Shown here: positions 1 through 12,582 of the stretch, in pieces
Layout: each line of letters opens with the position of its first letter
How positions within the stretch are numbered: the first letter of the stretch is position 1
Source: Ovis canadensis
Lineage: Eukaryota; Chordata; Mammalia; Artiodactyla; Bovidae
Assembly (NCBI RefSeq): GCF_042477335.2
Contig: NC_091255.1
Location: forward strand, 17,462,501 to 17,526,500
DNA length: 64,000 nucleotides
Reading direction: 5' to 3'
Program-made: the position numbers and the translations under genes
The notes under the pieces: model-generated
What the model saw: the letters and a program-made list of their open reading frames with translations, nothing else
The model's database searches: none
What the model was told of the DNA's origin: nothing

Positions 1-1099
1 GATATTCTGCAGGATATTCTACTTTAGTGACCAAATCTTTATATACTTTGGATGATATGGCTATGAGGACAATGTTGTGGGTGGTTGGGGAACCCAGGCT
101 TGAGAGGGCAGGGACCTTGTCCTGCTTCCTGAGGGAGTCCAGTAGTTTCTCCCCAAGGATATACTCTTGTCTCCTAGGGTCACTCTCCTTGTTGTATGGG
201 TGATGTGTGGGCACTGGCTGGGAAACTGATCCTGCAGATAAAGGATCTCTAACAAGACGGATGACCTGACGACTCTTTTCCATTCTGGCCTGAAGGAAGG
301 TGTGAAACTAAGATTTTCTCACCTGCATATAGAGCAGCTGTAAGAAGCATCCAGAAACTTGTTGGAGAATGTAGAGAATAAATAAGTGATATGGACTCCA
401 TGCTAGTCAATCTAAAGCCTGAGGATAACCTCAAGTGTAATGGAGGGGATACAAGGCATTCAAAATAGATTCCTCAAGTGGCAAGTGAAAACCAGGCTTT
501 AACCACCAAGTTACACTTGGTCTTGTGATTTGGAGGGAAGATGCTGAGAGCAAAGGATAAGGTGATACACCCCACAATTTATCACATGGTCAAATTGAAC
601 AAGATCATGTAATTATCTCGTAATGCATTAGAATAGGAACATATTTGAGCAAGTACTAAGTCAGAGTTGCTATTATAGGTGCTGGGGCTACTAAATTATT
701 GAATTTACAATCTAGTTAAGAGAAAGAACAAGAAAGATATGATAAAAGTTGTAACAAATGTACTTACAAAATGTTATTGGAATCGGAACCCAGAGAAATG
801 GATTAATTCTGCATGCGAGAAATGGAGGAGTCACAGAGGTGATATCTGAGGACTTCAAGGTTGAGAAGGTAGTAGAAGGTATTTCAGGAAACAGAATGCA
901 TTGCTAAAGCTACAGAAATAACCAAACATATAGCATGTGTGAGACACCATGGATTCCTGACTGCCATCTGTTCCCAGGTAACAGAGATACTGATAAGAAA
1001 CGTAGATGGAGCCTACGTTTTAGAACTTGCTGTGACCCACTGAGAGGAAGTTGCATGCACATATGTAAGCGTGTCTTTGAACCATGAACTAACCCTCAG

Positions 1100-2015
1100 T
1101 GCATGTTAGGCAGCTTCTAAGAGTCTGAGTTGTTTGTTTTTTTAATAGTCAAACTTTTTATCCAAAAAGAAACAAGAAAAAAAGATCCAAAAAAATTGAA
1201 ACATGTGTATTGCCATATGTGGAACAGATCGCCAGTCCAGATTCGATGCATGAGACAGGGTGCTCAGGGCTGGTGCACTGAGATGACCCTGAGGGATGGG
1301 ATGGGGAGGGAGGTGGGAGCGGGGTTCAGGATGGGGAACTGTAGAAATTATAGAGATTATTTTATTTTAAAAAAATAAGCTTAAAATCTGTAGAACTAAT
1401 AGAAAACAAAAACTAAGATGATAAATATAAACATGTATGTCAGTAATTACATTAAATTTATTCAGACTAAATGTCCCAGTTAAAACAACAAAGATTGTTA
1501 TACTGAATAAAAATTTAAAATCTAACTTTATGCAGCTTACAAGACAAAACTTAAATGTAATTTAATAGAGTGAAATAATACTATCATTATACATAGCACT
1601 CAAACACTAACTAAAAAACAGCTCCCTGGGACAACCCAGAGGGATGGGGTGGGGAGGGCGGCGGGAGGTGGGGTTCAGGATGGGGGGGACACATGTCCAC
1701 CCATGGCTGATTCATGTTGATGTATGGCAAAAAACCACCACAATATTGTAAAGTAATTATTCACCAGTTAAAATTAATTAATTAATTAAAAAAAACACAA
1801 AATAGCCAATGCAGTTAGACTAATATTAGAAAAGCAGATTTTTTTAAATAATAAAGAGGGATAATTCATAATATTAGATGAGGAATACACTGAGAAGATG
1901 GAATAATTCTAAATTTGTGTGTACCTAAAATATCACCTGTGAATATATAAAGCCAATATCAGCATCATTAAATGCAGAATTTTTTTTAAATCCCAGAAGC
2001 ATAGTTGTAGATATT
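1100..2015 (+). mobile_element. L1 fragments, old L1 body interrupted by a younger L1 3' end
   Basis: 1380-1620 and 1800-2010 read like sense-strand L1 ORF2 that has decayed. Two pieces of ruminant L1 3' UTR sit at 1195-1375 and 1625-1795; both have the G-rich stretch ending in 'gttcaggatgggg', and the second continues into the 'tgtatggcaaaa' tail and an A-rich end. Nothing equivalent is present in duplication unit B, so the insertion followed the duplication or was lost there. Confidence 0.6.
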
Positions 2016-2904
2016 AATATACATCTAAGATTCTGAGTTTTAAGCTGTGAATCCTTGATAGTCATTAAAAGATTATAATGAGCTACCAGTTTAGAAAGGT
2101 CTCTATGACAGTGACATAGAAGATGGAGTGAAGTGGATGCAGATGGAAGCGGAAGGATGAGGCTAAAATGACCCCTATTGGATAACAGATTGCAGGAGGC
2201 AGGTAAGGGGGTGGAAAGGCAGGGGACTGAGGAGCCACTTAACCCTCACTTTTCACCTCTATCTCTTACCCTCCGTGTCCTCCATCATCTTTATTCCCAG
2301 TCCGCCTCTCCCCTCCACCTTTACATTCCCCTTCCTTCCTCTCCCTTCCTCTTAATCTCCCCTCTTTATTGCTTTGTCTATTTTATTTCTCTTATATCAA
2401 CATCTTCCTTTCTCTTCTATCCTTATATTCAGTAACATCTTCTAAAATTCTAGTTTCACTAAGAAGAGTTCTTCCATTCCCTTTCATACAAGATCCATCA
2501 TCCCTTTTTAACCCAGACAATCTGTCTCCCCCATCTCATGTTGCAGCACACACACCACATATTCTATTAATTCATCCAGTAAGGGACCATCTACACCAGT
2601 GAAGGAAGGCATTCCCTATAGATATTCACTCACACAGCAGTCAAAAGATTTTGAGTATTGACTGCCAGAAAAGATGGGTACTGTAGTGCACAAATAAATT
2701 ATAAGATGCATATTTATCCCTCTGCAAACATTTAGTTGAATTATGGATGGAAAATACAGAAACACAAAAAGTCCCTTAACATTATGATGTGGTAACTGTT
2801 GCACAAAAAATTTTGGTACAAAATATACTAGATTTTCAAGGAAGGGAGGAGGTTTTAGAGTAGGAGACTACACAGAGGAAAGTGTTTGCCATTTATTATT
2901 CCAG

Positions 2905-3095
2905 ACACTCTTGTAGGGACCTTGTGTGTTATTTTAGTTAATCCTCTAGACAATTCTATAAAGAAAGTCATTTTTATTCCTACCATACAAATGGGAAACC
3001 TAGAGAGGTTAAGTAATTTCTCCAGGGTCAAATATCAAGGAAATAGAAATTTAACTGCAGGTCTGTTGAACTCCAAGTGTCTTACCACCAGTAGA
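2905..3095 (+). repeat. MIR-like ancient SINE fragment
   Basis: It contains the typical MIR core 'gagaggttaagtaatttc' followed by 'ccagggtcaaatatcaagg'. The same block is present in duplication unit B (26835-27235), where a hAT element interrupts it, so it predates the duplication. Confidence 0.5.
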
Positions 3096-3174
3096 TAACA
3101 CTGAATCTTTGAAAGGCATGTCGCATGTGTCTCTGGACAGCATTAAGCTATCTTGTGAGTATATACTCGTGTTT

Positions 3175-3395
3175 GTCTTCAGTTGCTCAGTCATGTCTGA
3201 CTCTTTGTGACCTCATGGACTATGGCCTGCCAGGCTCCTCTGTCTATGGGACTTTTCAGGCAAGAAGACTGGAGTGGATTGCCATTTCCTCCTCCTGGGG
3301 ATCTTCCCAACACAGGTATTGAACCCACCTCTCCTGGGTCTCCTGCATCGGCAGGTGGATTCTTTACCACTGAGCCTCCTCAGAAGCCCCTGATG
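3175..3395 (-). mobile_element. Bov-tA/Bov-A type SINE
   Basis: The antisense Bov-tA signature is clear: 'cagttgctcagtcatgtctg' at the left, 'ctggagtggattgccatttcc' in the middle, and the tRNA-derived head ('ttctttaccactgagcc') at the right. It is absent from the corresponding place in unit B. Confidence 0.85.
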
Positions 3396-3548
3396 AATAT
3401 ATATTCCAGAACCAACTAGTGAACTCTCCAGAGACAAGACCATTAAGTCAGCACCAGGTATTAGGATCTGCAGGTGAAAATCCATCATCGAGACCTGGAC
3501 ACTCAATTTGAATGAGCCCTTGAGCAATAATGCATCTCTCTCCTGGTG

Positions 3549-4490
3549 TGTTTTCTTTAGATGTATGGAGAAGACGCCCTGGAATCAGGGAATCTCTCAT
3601 GTATATCAGCATTTATCCTGGGGCTCTCACAGACTCAGGAGCTCCAGCTCTTCCTGTTTCTGGTGTTCCTGTTTGTCTGCACCACCGGTGTCATGGGAAA
3701 CCACCTCACCATGTTCACAGTGACCTCTGATTCCAGGCTCCACACACCCATGGATTTTCTGCTGTGAAACTTGGCAGTCATAGACATCTGTTTCTCCTCA
3801 GTCCCTGCCCCAAAGGTGCAGTGGACTTCCTCGCTGAGAAGAAGAGCATCTCCTACCAGGACTACGAGGCTCAGGTCTTCTTTCTCCACTTTCTGGGAGG
3901 TGTCATGACCTTCTTCTCTACGAAGGTCTATGACCATTACATAGCCATCTCCCGGCCCCTCTACCATGTCACCATCATGAGCATTCCGCTCTGTGTGGGG
4001 CTGGTGGTGACAGCCTGGATGGTAGGTTTTGTTCATTCCATCTCCCAACTGGCTCTGATGCTCCCACTGCCTTTTTGTGGCCCCAGTGTCCTAGATAACT
4101 TCTACTGGGATGTTCTACAAGTTCTGAGACTTGCCTGCACTGACACTTCTGTCCTGGAGTTCCTCATGATCTGCAACAGTGGGATGCTGGATGTCATCTG
4201 GTTCCTCCTCCTCCTGGTCTCCTACTCAGCCATCCTGGTGATGCTGAGGTCCCACTCAGGGCAGGCAAAGAGGAAGGCAGCTTCCACCTGCACCACCCAC
4301 ATCATCGTGGTGTCTATGGTCTTCATTCCAAGCATTTACCTCTATGCCCGGCCCTTCATCTCCTTCTCCATGGACAAGACTGTATCCATCAGCCACACGG
4401 TCAAGAACCCCATGCTTGCCCATGATCGACACCCTGATGAACCAGGAGATGCAGGCAGCACTCAAGAGACTACACTCACATCAGTTGGAT
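3549..4490 (+). pseudogene. Olfactory receptor pseudogene, OR4D type
   Basis: This is the paralogue of the intact receptor at 27481-28416, inactivated several ways. The ATG at the orthologous start is CTG (3579-3581). A CGA-to-TGA stop lies at 3765-3767, just after TM2. About 1 nt is missing near 3815-3825 in the 'PAPK' region, shifting the frame. A 3-bp deletion and substitutions turn the MAYDR motif into a 'KVYDHY' form near 3925-3940. One extracellular-loop cysteine is Trp ('DNFYWDV'). About 2 nt are missing near 4415, destroying the TM7 PMLNPMIY motif. The 3764-4699 reading frame is an artefact of the shift. The upstream acceptor ('tttctttag', about 3560) is still visible. Confidence 0.93.
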
Positions 4491-5856
4491 TGTACAAAGG
4501 AATGACAGTGGGTAGATCACTTTGGCCTTGTTTTCCACTTGTAAGGTGGAGAGAGAGCTTCTGTGTCTGCCGTGTTCATATCTCCTGGATGGGTTGTGAC
4601 GGTGCTCATAGAAGTAAATGCACAGTGAACCTAAGCAACATATTCAGATTTTTAGGAAAATGGATAGTATCCTTATTTTTGTTTCTAATGGTTGTTTGAA
4701 CACTCCTATAATGATAGAATGTGTTGTCACAGAAACATTCTGGAAAGTCCCACCCTCCTTTCTGCCTTCTTGGTGGACTGTTTCTTCTTAGGATGACAGC
4801 ATTTCCCCAGGAGAGCAGTTCTGTTTTTTGTATTTTGACCCCTTTACCTAGTACCCCATTTAGGTGTGAGTCTGGGTTGTTGGAAACTGCCCAGCACTCT
4901 GAGTCTTAAGCCTTCAATTGAAGACCCTAAGCCATCACTTACCAAAGGATGACCTTGAATGAGACACCTGAGGTCTCTTGGCCTCATGATATTTTCCTCA
5001 ACACACTTGCTAGAATTAATATCTGACCCAAACCCTCTAGCTTTATTATAAGAATCAAACTGAAAATACTGTGAGAAAACATTGTACCAGATATTTTATT
5101 TAATTTGCAAACTTGAAATTATATGAATGTTGTTTTTCTCTATATTTTAATATAGTATAAGTAATTATAACAAGTGAAAGATTATGTATAAAATGCTTCT
5201 AAGGTATAAAACACTATATTATATTATATGAAAGAACCAGCCTATACTAATAACTTACACCTGGCTATAGGTGCTTTCCATCACATCACTTCTTTGGAGA
5301 TGAAACCACATTCTTGAATTTAGTGTTTATCATTCCATTGCTTATAAAAACAATTTTATCACATATTAACATATTCAGTATATTGCTTTGTTTTGCTTTT
5401 TTGAGATTTATACAAATGAAAGATTGCACAGAATATTCTAGAATTTGCTTTTTTCACTCCACATTCTTCCTAAATGTCCACATTGCTTTGTTTGGCTATA
5501 TTTCATTCATATGCACTGCTGTGTAATATTCCATTGTAAGAATAAGTTTATTTAGATTGTTTCCAGTTTTTACTCTTGGAACAACACTCTTTTGAATGTT
5601 CTACTTGTCTTCAGTTGTTATGTTGAGGAGCTATGGATTAAATACCTTGAAATGGAATTGCTGAATTGTGAGATCTTCAAAGATTTACTTTTACAAAGTA
5701 GTGCCAAATTGTTTTCCAAAGTTGTACTAAACTACATGGTCAGCTACATTGCTGAGGTTGATTCACATACTCCTAATTGTTAATATTGTTGGACTTCTTA
5801 ACTTTTGCCAATTAAGTGACTAAAAAAATGATATGTCACTGCAGTCTTTTTTTTTT

Positions 5857-6062
5857 AACTGGAGGATTTTTTAAAACATTTATTTATTGCACTGGGTCTT
5901 GGTTGCTGCATGTGGGATCTTCCTTGATCTTCATTGCCTTGTGCAGAATCTTTAGTAGCAGCATGTAGGATCTAACGAGGAATAGTTCCCTAATGAGGAA
6001 TTGAACTCAGGCCCCTGCAATGGGAGCATGGAATATTAGCCTCTAGACCACCAGGGAAGTCC
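5857..6062 (-). mobile_element. CHR/tRNA-Glu type SINE
   Basis: Read on the minus strand, it begins with the tRNA-Glu-derived head (complement of 'gaccaccagggaagtcc' at 6046-6062) and ends in an A-rich tail (the T run at about 5848-5856). Confidence 0.75.
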
Positions 6063-6064
6063 TA

Positions 6065-6512
6065 GCTTTTTATTTTTAATGTAGAAGTTCTTATACAGAG
6101 TGAAGCAAGCCAGAAAGAAAAACACCAATACAGTATACTAACACATATATATGGAATTTAGAAAGATGATAATGATAACCCTGTATGCGAGACAGCAAAA
6201 GAGACACAGATGTATAGAACAGACTTTTGGACTCTGTGGGAGAGGGAGAGGGTGGGATGATTTGGGAGAATGGCACTGAAACATGTATACTATCATATAA
6301 GAAACGAATTGCCAGTTTATGTTCAATACAGGATACAGGATGCTTGGGGCTGGTGCACTGGGATGATTCAGAGAGATGGTATGGGGTAGGAGGTGGGAGG
6401 GGGGTTCAGGATTGGGAACTCATGTACACCCGTGGTGGATTCATGTCAATGTATGGCAAAACCAATACAGTATTGTAAAGTAAAATAAAGTAAAAATAAA
6501 AATTAAAAAAAA
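6065..6512 (+). mobile_element. Ruminant L1 3' end
   Basis: This is nearly the same sequence as 33905-34335: 'agagtgaagcaagccagaaa' at the left, 'gcgagacagcaaaagagaca', a G-rich block, 'caatgtatggcaaaaccaat', then 'aaagtaaaataaagt' and an A-rich tail. It is a strongly 5'-truncated insertion. Confidence 0.85.
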
Positions 6513-6865
6513 GAAGTTCTTATATAACTTGCTTACTGATCTATTGTCAGTGTTTGCTATAGTACTGCCTATATTTATTATAATTCTTCCCAGTTTGTAG
6601 TTTGTCTTCTTTATTTTTGTGTTAGGGTTATTAATCTTTCATTTTAGTATTGGGTTTTATTTTTTAAAACTGCTTCTTACTCAGAGGACAGAAATATATT
6701 CTTGTTTCTTTCAAAGCATGCCAATTATATATAAACTTTTCTATTTCCTTGGTCTTTTCAGTTTTCTTCTCATTAATTTTTCCATTCATTTTGTTTTGTT
6801 CTCTTTGTTAGCAGCCTTCCTTAAACTCCTGGTGATTCCTGGCTTCCTGGCTATCTACATTTAAG

Positions 6866-7485
6866 AGCAAGGCAATAAAATACTAATTGGTACCTCAATG
6901 TATTGAAGCTTTTAGATTTTACCTTAGGGATTCTGGTGGAAATCAGCTCTTTATTGGAGGAAACCCAAGTGCCAATACACAGAGGTCTATTTTTCTAGAA
7001 CTGTTGTTTCTGCAAAGAAAAATGTTGATTTCCTGTCTTTGTCTTAGATGCTTAAGAGATGAGGAAAGTGATGGATCAGTAGCTCTAATTCTTACCTGAC
7101 CTCCTTCTCTCATTTACATACTCAACTTTTGATTTCGTGACCTCCACTGTTAGAAGAGGTTTTACTGTAAGACAGACTTCATGTCACTTTTAACAGTCTC
7201 TCACCTCTGTTTCATCATATTCATTCCCTATTCAGGTGCTTTAAACAAGATAGCTTTCTTCTTGGGGGTCTATTCAAAGCCATTCCCAACCACTTCCCCT
7301 TTGTTTGTCCACCTCATGTGTTCATTTTCCCACAACCCTTAGAAGCCAGATTTTCTCATGTGATCCAGGAATGAAAATGACAACAGTGTGTTAGCCAGGG
7401 TGCTTCTGGAAAAGCTTTCTCTTCCCTGTGTAGAGGCAAGAGACGCAGGAGGAGAAAGAAATGGCTCTCTACCTGATTCCTCACC
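6866..7485. other. No gene recognised
   Basis: AT-rich intergenic sequence. No conserved frame, RNA gene or clearly named repeat could be seen. Confidence 0.5.
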
Positions 7486-7644
7486 TCCAGTCTTTTTTAA
7501 AAATTTTATTTTTAAATTGGAGGATAATTGCTTTACAATGTTGTGTTGGTTTCTGGTGTACATCAACATGAATCAGCTATAAGTATACATATATATCCTC
7601 CCTCTGAGCCTCCCCGCTCCCACGTCCCCCATCCCACCCTTCTG

Positions 7645-7885
7645 CGTGCGAGTGTGTGCACTAGGTTGCTTCAGTCATGTCTGACTCTTTGCGACCCTAT
7701 GGACCACAGCATGCCAGTCTCCTCTGTCCGTGGGATTCTCCAAGCAAGAGTACTGGAGTGGGTTGCCATTTCCTCCTCCAGGGCATCTTCCCGACCCAGG
7801 AACGGAATCAGCCTGTCTTACATCCCTGCGTTAGCAGGCTGGCTCCTCACCACTAGCGCCCCCTGGGAAACCCTCCCACCATTCT
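7645..7885 (-). mobile_element. Bov-tA SINE
   Basis: Antisense Bov-tA body ('tgcttcagtcatgtctgact' ... 'ctggagtgggttgccatttc') ending in a degraded tRNA-like head near 7870. Confidence 0.85.
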
Positions 7886-7892
7886 GCTGCCG

Positions 7893-8022
7893 CTGCTGCT
7901 GCTAAGTCGCTTCAGTCGTGTCCGACTCTGTGCGACCCCATAGACGGCAGCCCACCAGGCTCCCCCGTCCCTGGGATTCTCCAGGCAAGAACACTGGAGT
8001 GGGGTGCCATTGCCTTCTCCCA
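7893..8022 (-). mobile_element. Bov-tA SINE, short form
   Basis: It begins with a (GCT)n stretch and 'aagtcgcttcagtcgtgtcc', and ends at 'gtgccattgccttctcc'. This headless form recurs at 10365-10510 and 34967-35100. Confidence 0.85.
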
Positions 8023-8465
8023 CCATTCTAGGTCATCACAAAGCACCGAGCTGAGTCCCCTGTTTTACACGGCAACTTCCCACTAGCTACCTAGCCTACA
8101 TTTGGTGATGTATATATGCCAATGCTACTGTCAATTCACCCCACCCTCTCCTTCCCAATCTGGGTCCACAAGCTGGTTCTCTACATCTGTCTCTCTATTC
8201 CTGCCCTGAAAATAGGTTAAGTACCATTTTTCTAGATTCCATATATATCTGTTGATATACAATACTTGTTTTTCTCTTCTGACTTACTTTCTGTCATACC
8301 TCACTCTATATGACAGACTCTAGGTTCAACCACATCACTACAAATGACCCAATTTCATTTTTTAGGCCTGAGTAATATTCCACTGTGTATATATGCACCA
8401 CATCTTTATCCATTCATCTGTTGATGAACATTTAGGTTGCTTCCGTGTCCTGACTATTGTAAGTA

Positions 8466-9438
8466 ATAACCTCCAGCCCTGACATGTGAGGACACACACC
8501 ATAGTGAAGCATGGAGCATCTTGGCTCAGAGGGGAGAGGCCCAGGGCATCACAGACTCACTGCGTGTCCTGATATCACTGAGCTGTGGGTCCCTCTTGGT
8601 TCACTACCTTTCACTCCTGATTTTTCTTAATTACCTTTTTATCCTCCTCCTTCCTTCTTGGCTCCCATCTCCCTTTCCCCTTCTCCTCTAGCTCTTCACA
8701 GCCTCACATCTTTGATGATTTTGAAGCTGGGATGGCCTGAGTCCCAAACACAGGACAGTTATAAACCTTTAACTGCCTTCATCAAGTCTTCTCTGAAACA
8801 GGAGGGTATGAATAAACAAAGGAGCGATATACCACTATGTCCATCCTCTCAGCTCTCTCCTCTCTCCTCCTCCCTGCTGCCGCATAGACCCTGGTCTGCA
8901 GGTCACTCTTCTGCAAACCTCCTCCACGTGTTCTCACCTCCCTGAATGTAAAACCTTAATGTATGAGCCTGGTTCTTTAACTCTATGCTGAGTGATCCCT
9001 GCCTGCTCTCCACCTAATGTCCCACCACTTACCCTGTGCTCCAGCCTCGTTGAGGCTTTCAGGGTTCATGGAGTGTATGCTGTCCCATTTCAGCTCTGAA
9101 TCTCTGTTCTTCCTGCCAGATACACACTTTCCCTCTTTTGTCTACTAACACACTTGAACTTCTCCTCTTTTTGAATGTCATCACTGCTCCAAAGTCTTTC
9201 TTCTCTTCCAGTCATGGTTAGCTGCTCAGCCTTTAAACATTTGAGCATTCCCCTGATAGAGCTATCTCCTCTCTAAAGTGCATTTATGTGTTTCTAGGTC
9301 TGTCTTCCTCATCAGCCTAGAGAAGAGAAGGTATGTCTTATATTTGTATCTTCAGCATTGAGCATAGAGGTGTACCCAACCTGCCTTTTATTGCTCTTCT
9401 ACTCTTAAAAAGGATAACTTTCAGTTATGCAAACAAGT
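8466..9438. other. No gene recognised
   Basis: Intergenic sequence without a recognisable gene, RNA or named repeat. The small open frames here have no conserved features. Confidence 0.5.
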
Positions 9439-9439
9439 G

Positions 9440-9856
9440 CTGATCTAAATCAAACTGACCACATGGACCACAGCCTTGTCTAACTCAGTGAAACTATGAG
9501 CCATGCTGTGTAGGGCCACCCATGATGGACAGGTCAGGTAGAGAGTTCTGACAACATGTGGTCCACTGAGAAGGAGATGGCAAACCACTTCAGTATTCTT
9601 GCCTTGAGAACTACAAGAACAGTATGAAAAGGCAAAAAGATGGGACCCTGAAAGATGAACTCCCCAGGTCGGTAGGTGCCCAATATGCTACTGGAGATCC
9701 ACGGAGAAATATCTCCAGAAAGAATGAAGACATGGAGCCAAAGTGAAGACAGCACCCAGTTATGGATGTGGCTGGTGATGGAAGTAAAGTCTGAAGCTGT
9801 GAAGAACAATATTGCTTAGGAACCTGGAATCCTAGGTCCATGAATCAAGGTAAATT
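9440..9856 (+). mobile_element. BovB LINE, 5' segment of an interrupted plus-strand copy
   Basis: It is the complement of the BovB segment at 12765-13130 and stops abruptly after 'aaggtaaatt' (9847-9856). The same element resumes at 13980 with 'aagataaatt' followed by the next BovB bases. A minus-strand BovB was therefore inserted here, with a 10-bp target duplication (9 of 10 identical). Confidence 0.8.
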
Positions 9857-10364
9857 CAGTTCAGTTCACTTCTGTCACTCAGTCATGTCTGACACTTTGC
9901 GACCCCATGGATAGCAGCACACCAGGCTTCCCTGTCCATCACCAACTCCCAGAGTTTACTTAAACTCATGTCCATTGAGTTGGTGATGCCATCCAACCAT
10001 CTCATCCTCTATCTTCACCTTCTCCACCTCCTTTCAGTCTTTCCCAGCATCAGGGTCTTTTCCAAGGAGTCAGTTCTTTTCATCAGGTGGCCAAAGTATT
10101 GGAGTTTCAGCCTCAGCATCTGTCCTTCCAATGAATATTCTGGATAAATTTCCTTTAGGATTGACTGATGGATCTCCTTGCATTCAAGGAACTCTCAAGA
10201 GTCTTCTCCAATACCACAGTTCAAAAGCATCAATTCTTCAGCACTCAGCTTTCTTTATAGTCCAACTCTCACATCCATATGTAACTACTGGAAAAACCAT
10301 AGCTTTGTCTAGATGGGCCTTTGTTGGCAACATAATGTCTCTGCTTTTTAATATGCTCTCTGCT

Positions 10365-10510
10365 GCTGCTGCTAAGTTGCTTCAGTCATGTCTGACTCTG
10401 TGCATCCTCATAGACGGCAGCCCACCAGGGGCCTCTGATCCTGGGATTCTCCAGGCAAGAGTACTGGAGTGGGCTGCCATTTCCTTCTCCAATGCATGCA
10501 CGCATGCTAA
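10365..10510 (-). mobile_element. Bov-tA SINE inside BovB
   Basis: The short headless form ('tgctgctgctaagttgcttc' to 'gccatttccttctccaatgc') splits the BovB 3' region. BovB sequence continues at about 10525 with 'ctaggttggtcatagctttt'. Confidence 0.85.
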
Positions 10511-11961
10511 GTCACTTCAGTCTAGGTTGGTCATAGCTTTTCTTCCAGGGAGTAAGTGTCTTTTAATTTCATGGCTGCAGTCACCATCTGCAGTGATTTT
10601 GGAGCCCTCCCAAAATAAAGTCTGCCACTGTTTCCACTCTTTCCCCATCTATTTGCCATGAAATGATGGGACTGGATGTCATGATCTTAGTTTTCTGAAT
10701 GTTGAGTTTTAAGTCAATTTTTTCACTCTCCTCTTTCACTTTCATCAAGAGGCTATTTAGTTCTTCACTTTCTGCCATAAGGGTGGTGTCATCTGCATAT
10801 CTGAGGTTATTGATATTTCTCCTGGAAATCTTCGTTCCAGCTTCTGCTTAACCAGTCCAGCATTTCTCATGATGTACTCTGCATATGAGTTAAATAAGCA
10901 GGGTGACAATATACAGCCTTGACATACTACTTTCCTGATTTGGAACCAGTCTTGTGTTCCATGTCTGGTTTAACTGTTGCTTCTTGACCTGCATACAGAT
11001 TTCTCAGGAGGCAGGTCAAGTGGTCTGGTATTACCATCTCTTGAAGAATTTTCCATATGCTAAAGTCAAAGGCTTTAGTGTAGTCAATAGAGCAGAAGTA
11101 GACGCTATTCTGAACTATCTTGCTTTTTGGATGATCCAACAAATGCTGGCAATTTGATCTCTGGTTCCTCTGCCTTTTCTAAAACCAGCTTGAACATCTG
11201 GAAGTTCACAGTTCACGTAGTGCTGAAGCCTGGCTTGGAGAATTTTGAGCATTACTTTACTAGCATGTGAGATGAGTACAATTGTGTGGTAGTTTGAGCA
11301 TTCTTTGGCATTGTCGACGAATGGGATTGGAAAGGCAACTGACCTTTTCCAGTCCTGCGGCCACTGTTGAATTTTCTAAATTTGCTGGCATATTGAGTGC
11401 AGCACTTTCACAGCATCATCTTTTAGGATTTGAAATAGCTCAACAAGAATTCCATCACTTTCACTAGCTATGTCCATAGTGATGCTTTCCAAGGCCCACT
11501 TGACTTCACATTCCAGAATGTCTGGCTCTAGGTGAGTGATCACAACATCATGATTATCTGGGTCGTGAAGATCTTTTTTGTACAGTTCTTCTGTGTATTC
11601 TTGGCACCTCTTCTAAATGTCTTCTGCTTCTGTTAGGTTCATACCATTTCTGTCCTTTACTGTGCCCATCTTTGCATGAAATGTTCCCTTGGGATCGCTA
11701 ATTTTCTTGAAGAGATCTCTAGTCTTTCCCGTTCTGTTGTCTTCCTCTATTTCTTTTCATTGATCACCGAGGAAGGCTTCCTTATCTCTCTTTGCTATTC
11801 CTTGGAACTCTGCATTCAGCTGGGTATATCTTTCTCTTTTGCCTTTAGTGTCTCTTCTTTTCACAGCTATTTGTAAGACCTCTTCAGACAACCATTTTGC
11901 CTTTCATTTTCTTGGGAATAGTCTTGATCACTGCCTCCTATACAATGTCACAAACCTCCAT

Positions 11962-12582
11962 TCATAGTTCTTCAGGCAGTCTGTATATCAGATCTAATCC
12001 TTTGAATCTATTTGTCACTTCCACTGTGTAATCATAAGGGATTTGATTTAGGTAAAACTTAAATGGTCTAGTGGTTTTCCCTACTTTCTTCAACTTAAGT
12101 CTGAATTTGGCAATAAGGAGTTCATGATCTGAGCCACAGTCAGATCCCAGTCCTCTTTTTGTTGACTGAACTTCTCCATCTTTGGCTGCAAAGAATATAA
12201 TCAATCTGACTTCAGTATTGACCATTTGATGATGTCCAACACACATTCTTTTGTGTTGTTGGAAGAGGGTGTTTGCTATGACCAGTGCATTCTCTTGACA
12301 AAACTCTGTTAGGCTTTGCCCTGTTTCATTCTGTACTCCATGGCCAAATTTGCCTATTACTCCTGGTATTTCTTGACTTCCAACTTTTGCATTCCAGTCC
12401 CCTATGATGAGAAGGACATCTTTTCTGGGTATTAGTTCTAGAAGGTCTTGTAGGTCATCATAGAACTGTTCAACTTCAGCTTCTTCAGCATTATTGGTTG
12501 GGGCATAGACTTGGATTACTGTGATACTGAATGGTTTGCCTTGGAAATGAACAGAGATCATTCTGTTGTTTTGAGATTGCAC
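11962..12582 (-). pseudogene. BovB APE-type endonuclease remnant
   Basis: A 206-residue open stretch of the BovB polyprotein covers most of the apurinic-endonuclease-like domain. It includes the conserved 'GDWNAKVG' block and a 'GSDHELL' block (the SDH motif of this nuclease family). In RTE elements this domain nicks target DNA before target-primed reverse transcription. Frames before (12491-12751) and after it are shifted, so the piece cannot make the full protein. Confidence 0.85.

Larger units (their letters stand above)
75..5060 (+). repeat. Segmental duplication, unit A (decayed OR4D copy)
   Basis: This stretch aligns by eye, block after block, with 24425-28960. Shared landmarks are 110-240 with 24470-24600, 780-960 with 25280-25440, 1000-1070 with 25490-25570, 2090-2600 with 25670-26200, 2890-3110 with 26810-27250, the OR reading frame, and about 500 bp of 3' flank. 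Each copy carries its own later insertions (L1 pieces at 1100-2015 and a SINE at 3175 here). Divergence looks like roughly 20%, estimated by eye. The human OR4D1/OR4D2 pair is the likely counterpart. Both ends are approximate. Confidence 0.75.
5061..6865 (-). mobile_element. Old L1 3' sequence, antisense, with later insertions
   Basis: 5300-5820 and 6515-6865 look like antisense L1 3'-UTR sequence, for example 'gtgtaatattccattgtaag' at about 5520. A SINE (5857-6062) and a younger L1 3' end (6065-6512) interrupt it. Positions 5061-5300 are AT-rich with no recognisable feature. No gene is seen. Confidence 0.5.
7490..8465 (-). mobile_element. L1 3' region, antisense, carrying two SINEs
   Basis: 'attggaggataattgctttacaatgttgtg' type sequence (about 7517-7550) opens an antisense ruminant L1 3' end. 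It resumes at 8025 and runs through 'ctgagtaatattccactgtg' (about 8370) to about 8465. Two antisense Bov-tA SINEs were inserted into it. Confidence 0.7.

Noticed and set aside
3764-4699. 311-codon open frame over the left olfactory receptor
   Set aside because: It starts out of frame downstream of the real start and appears only because of a frameshift; TM1-TM2 and TM7 are missing.
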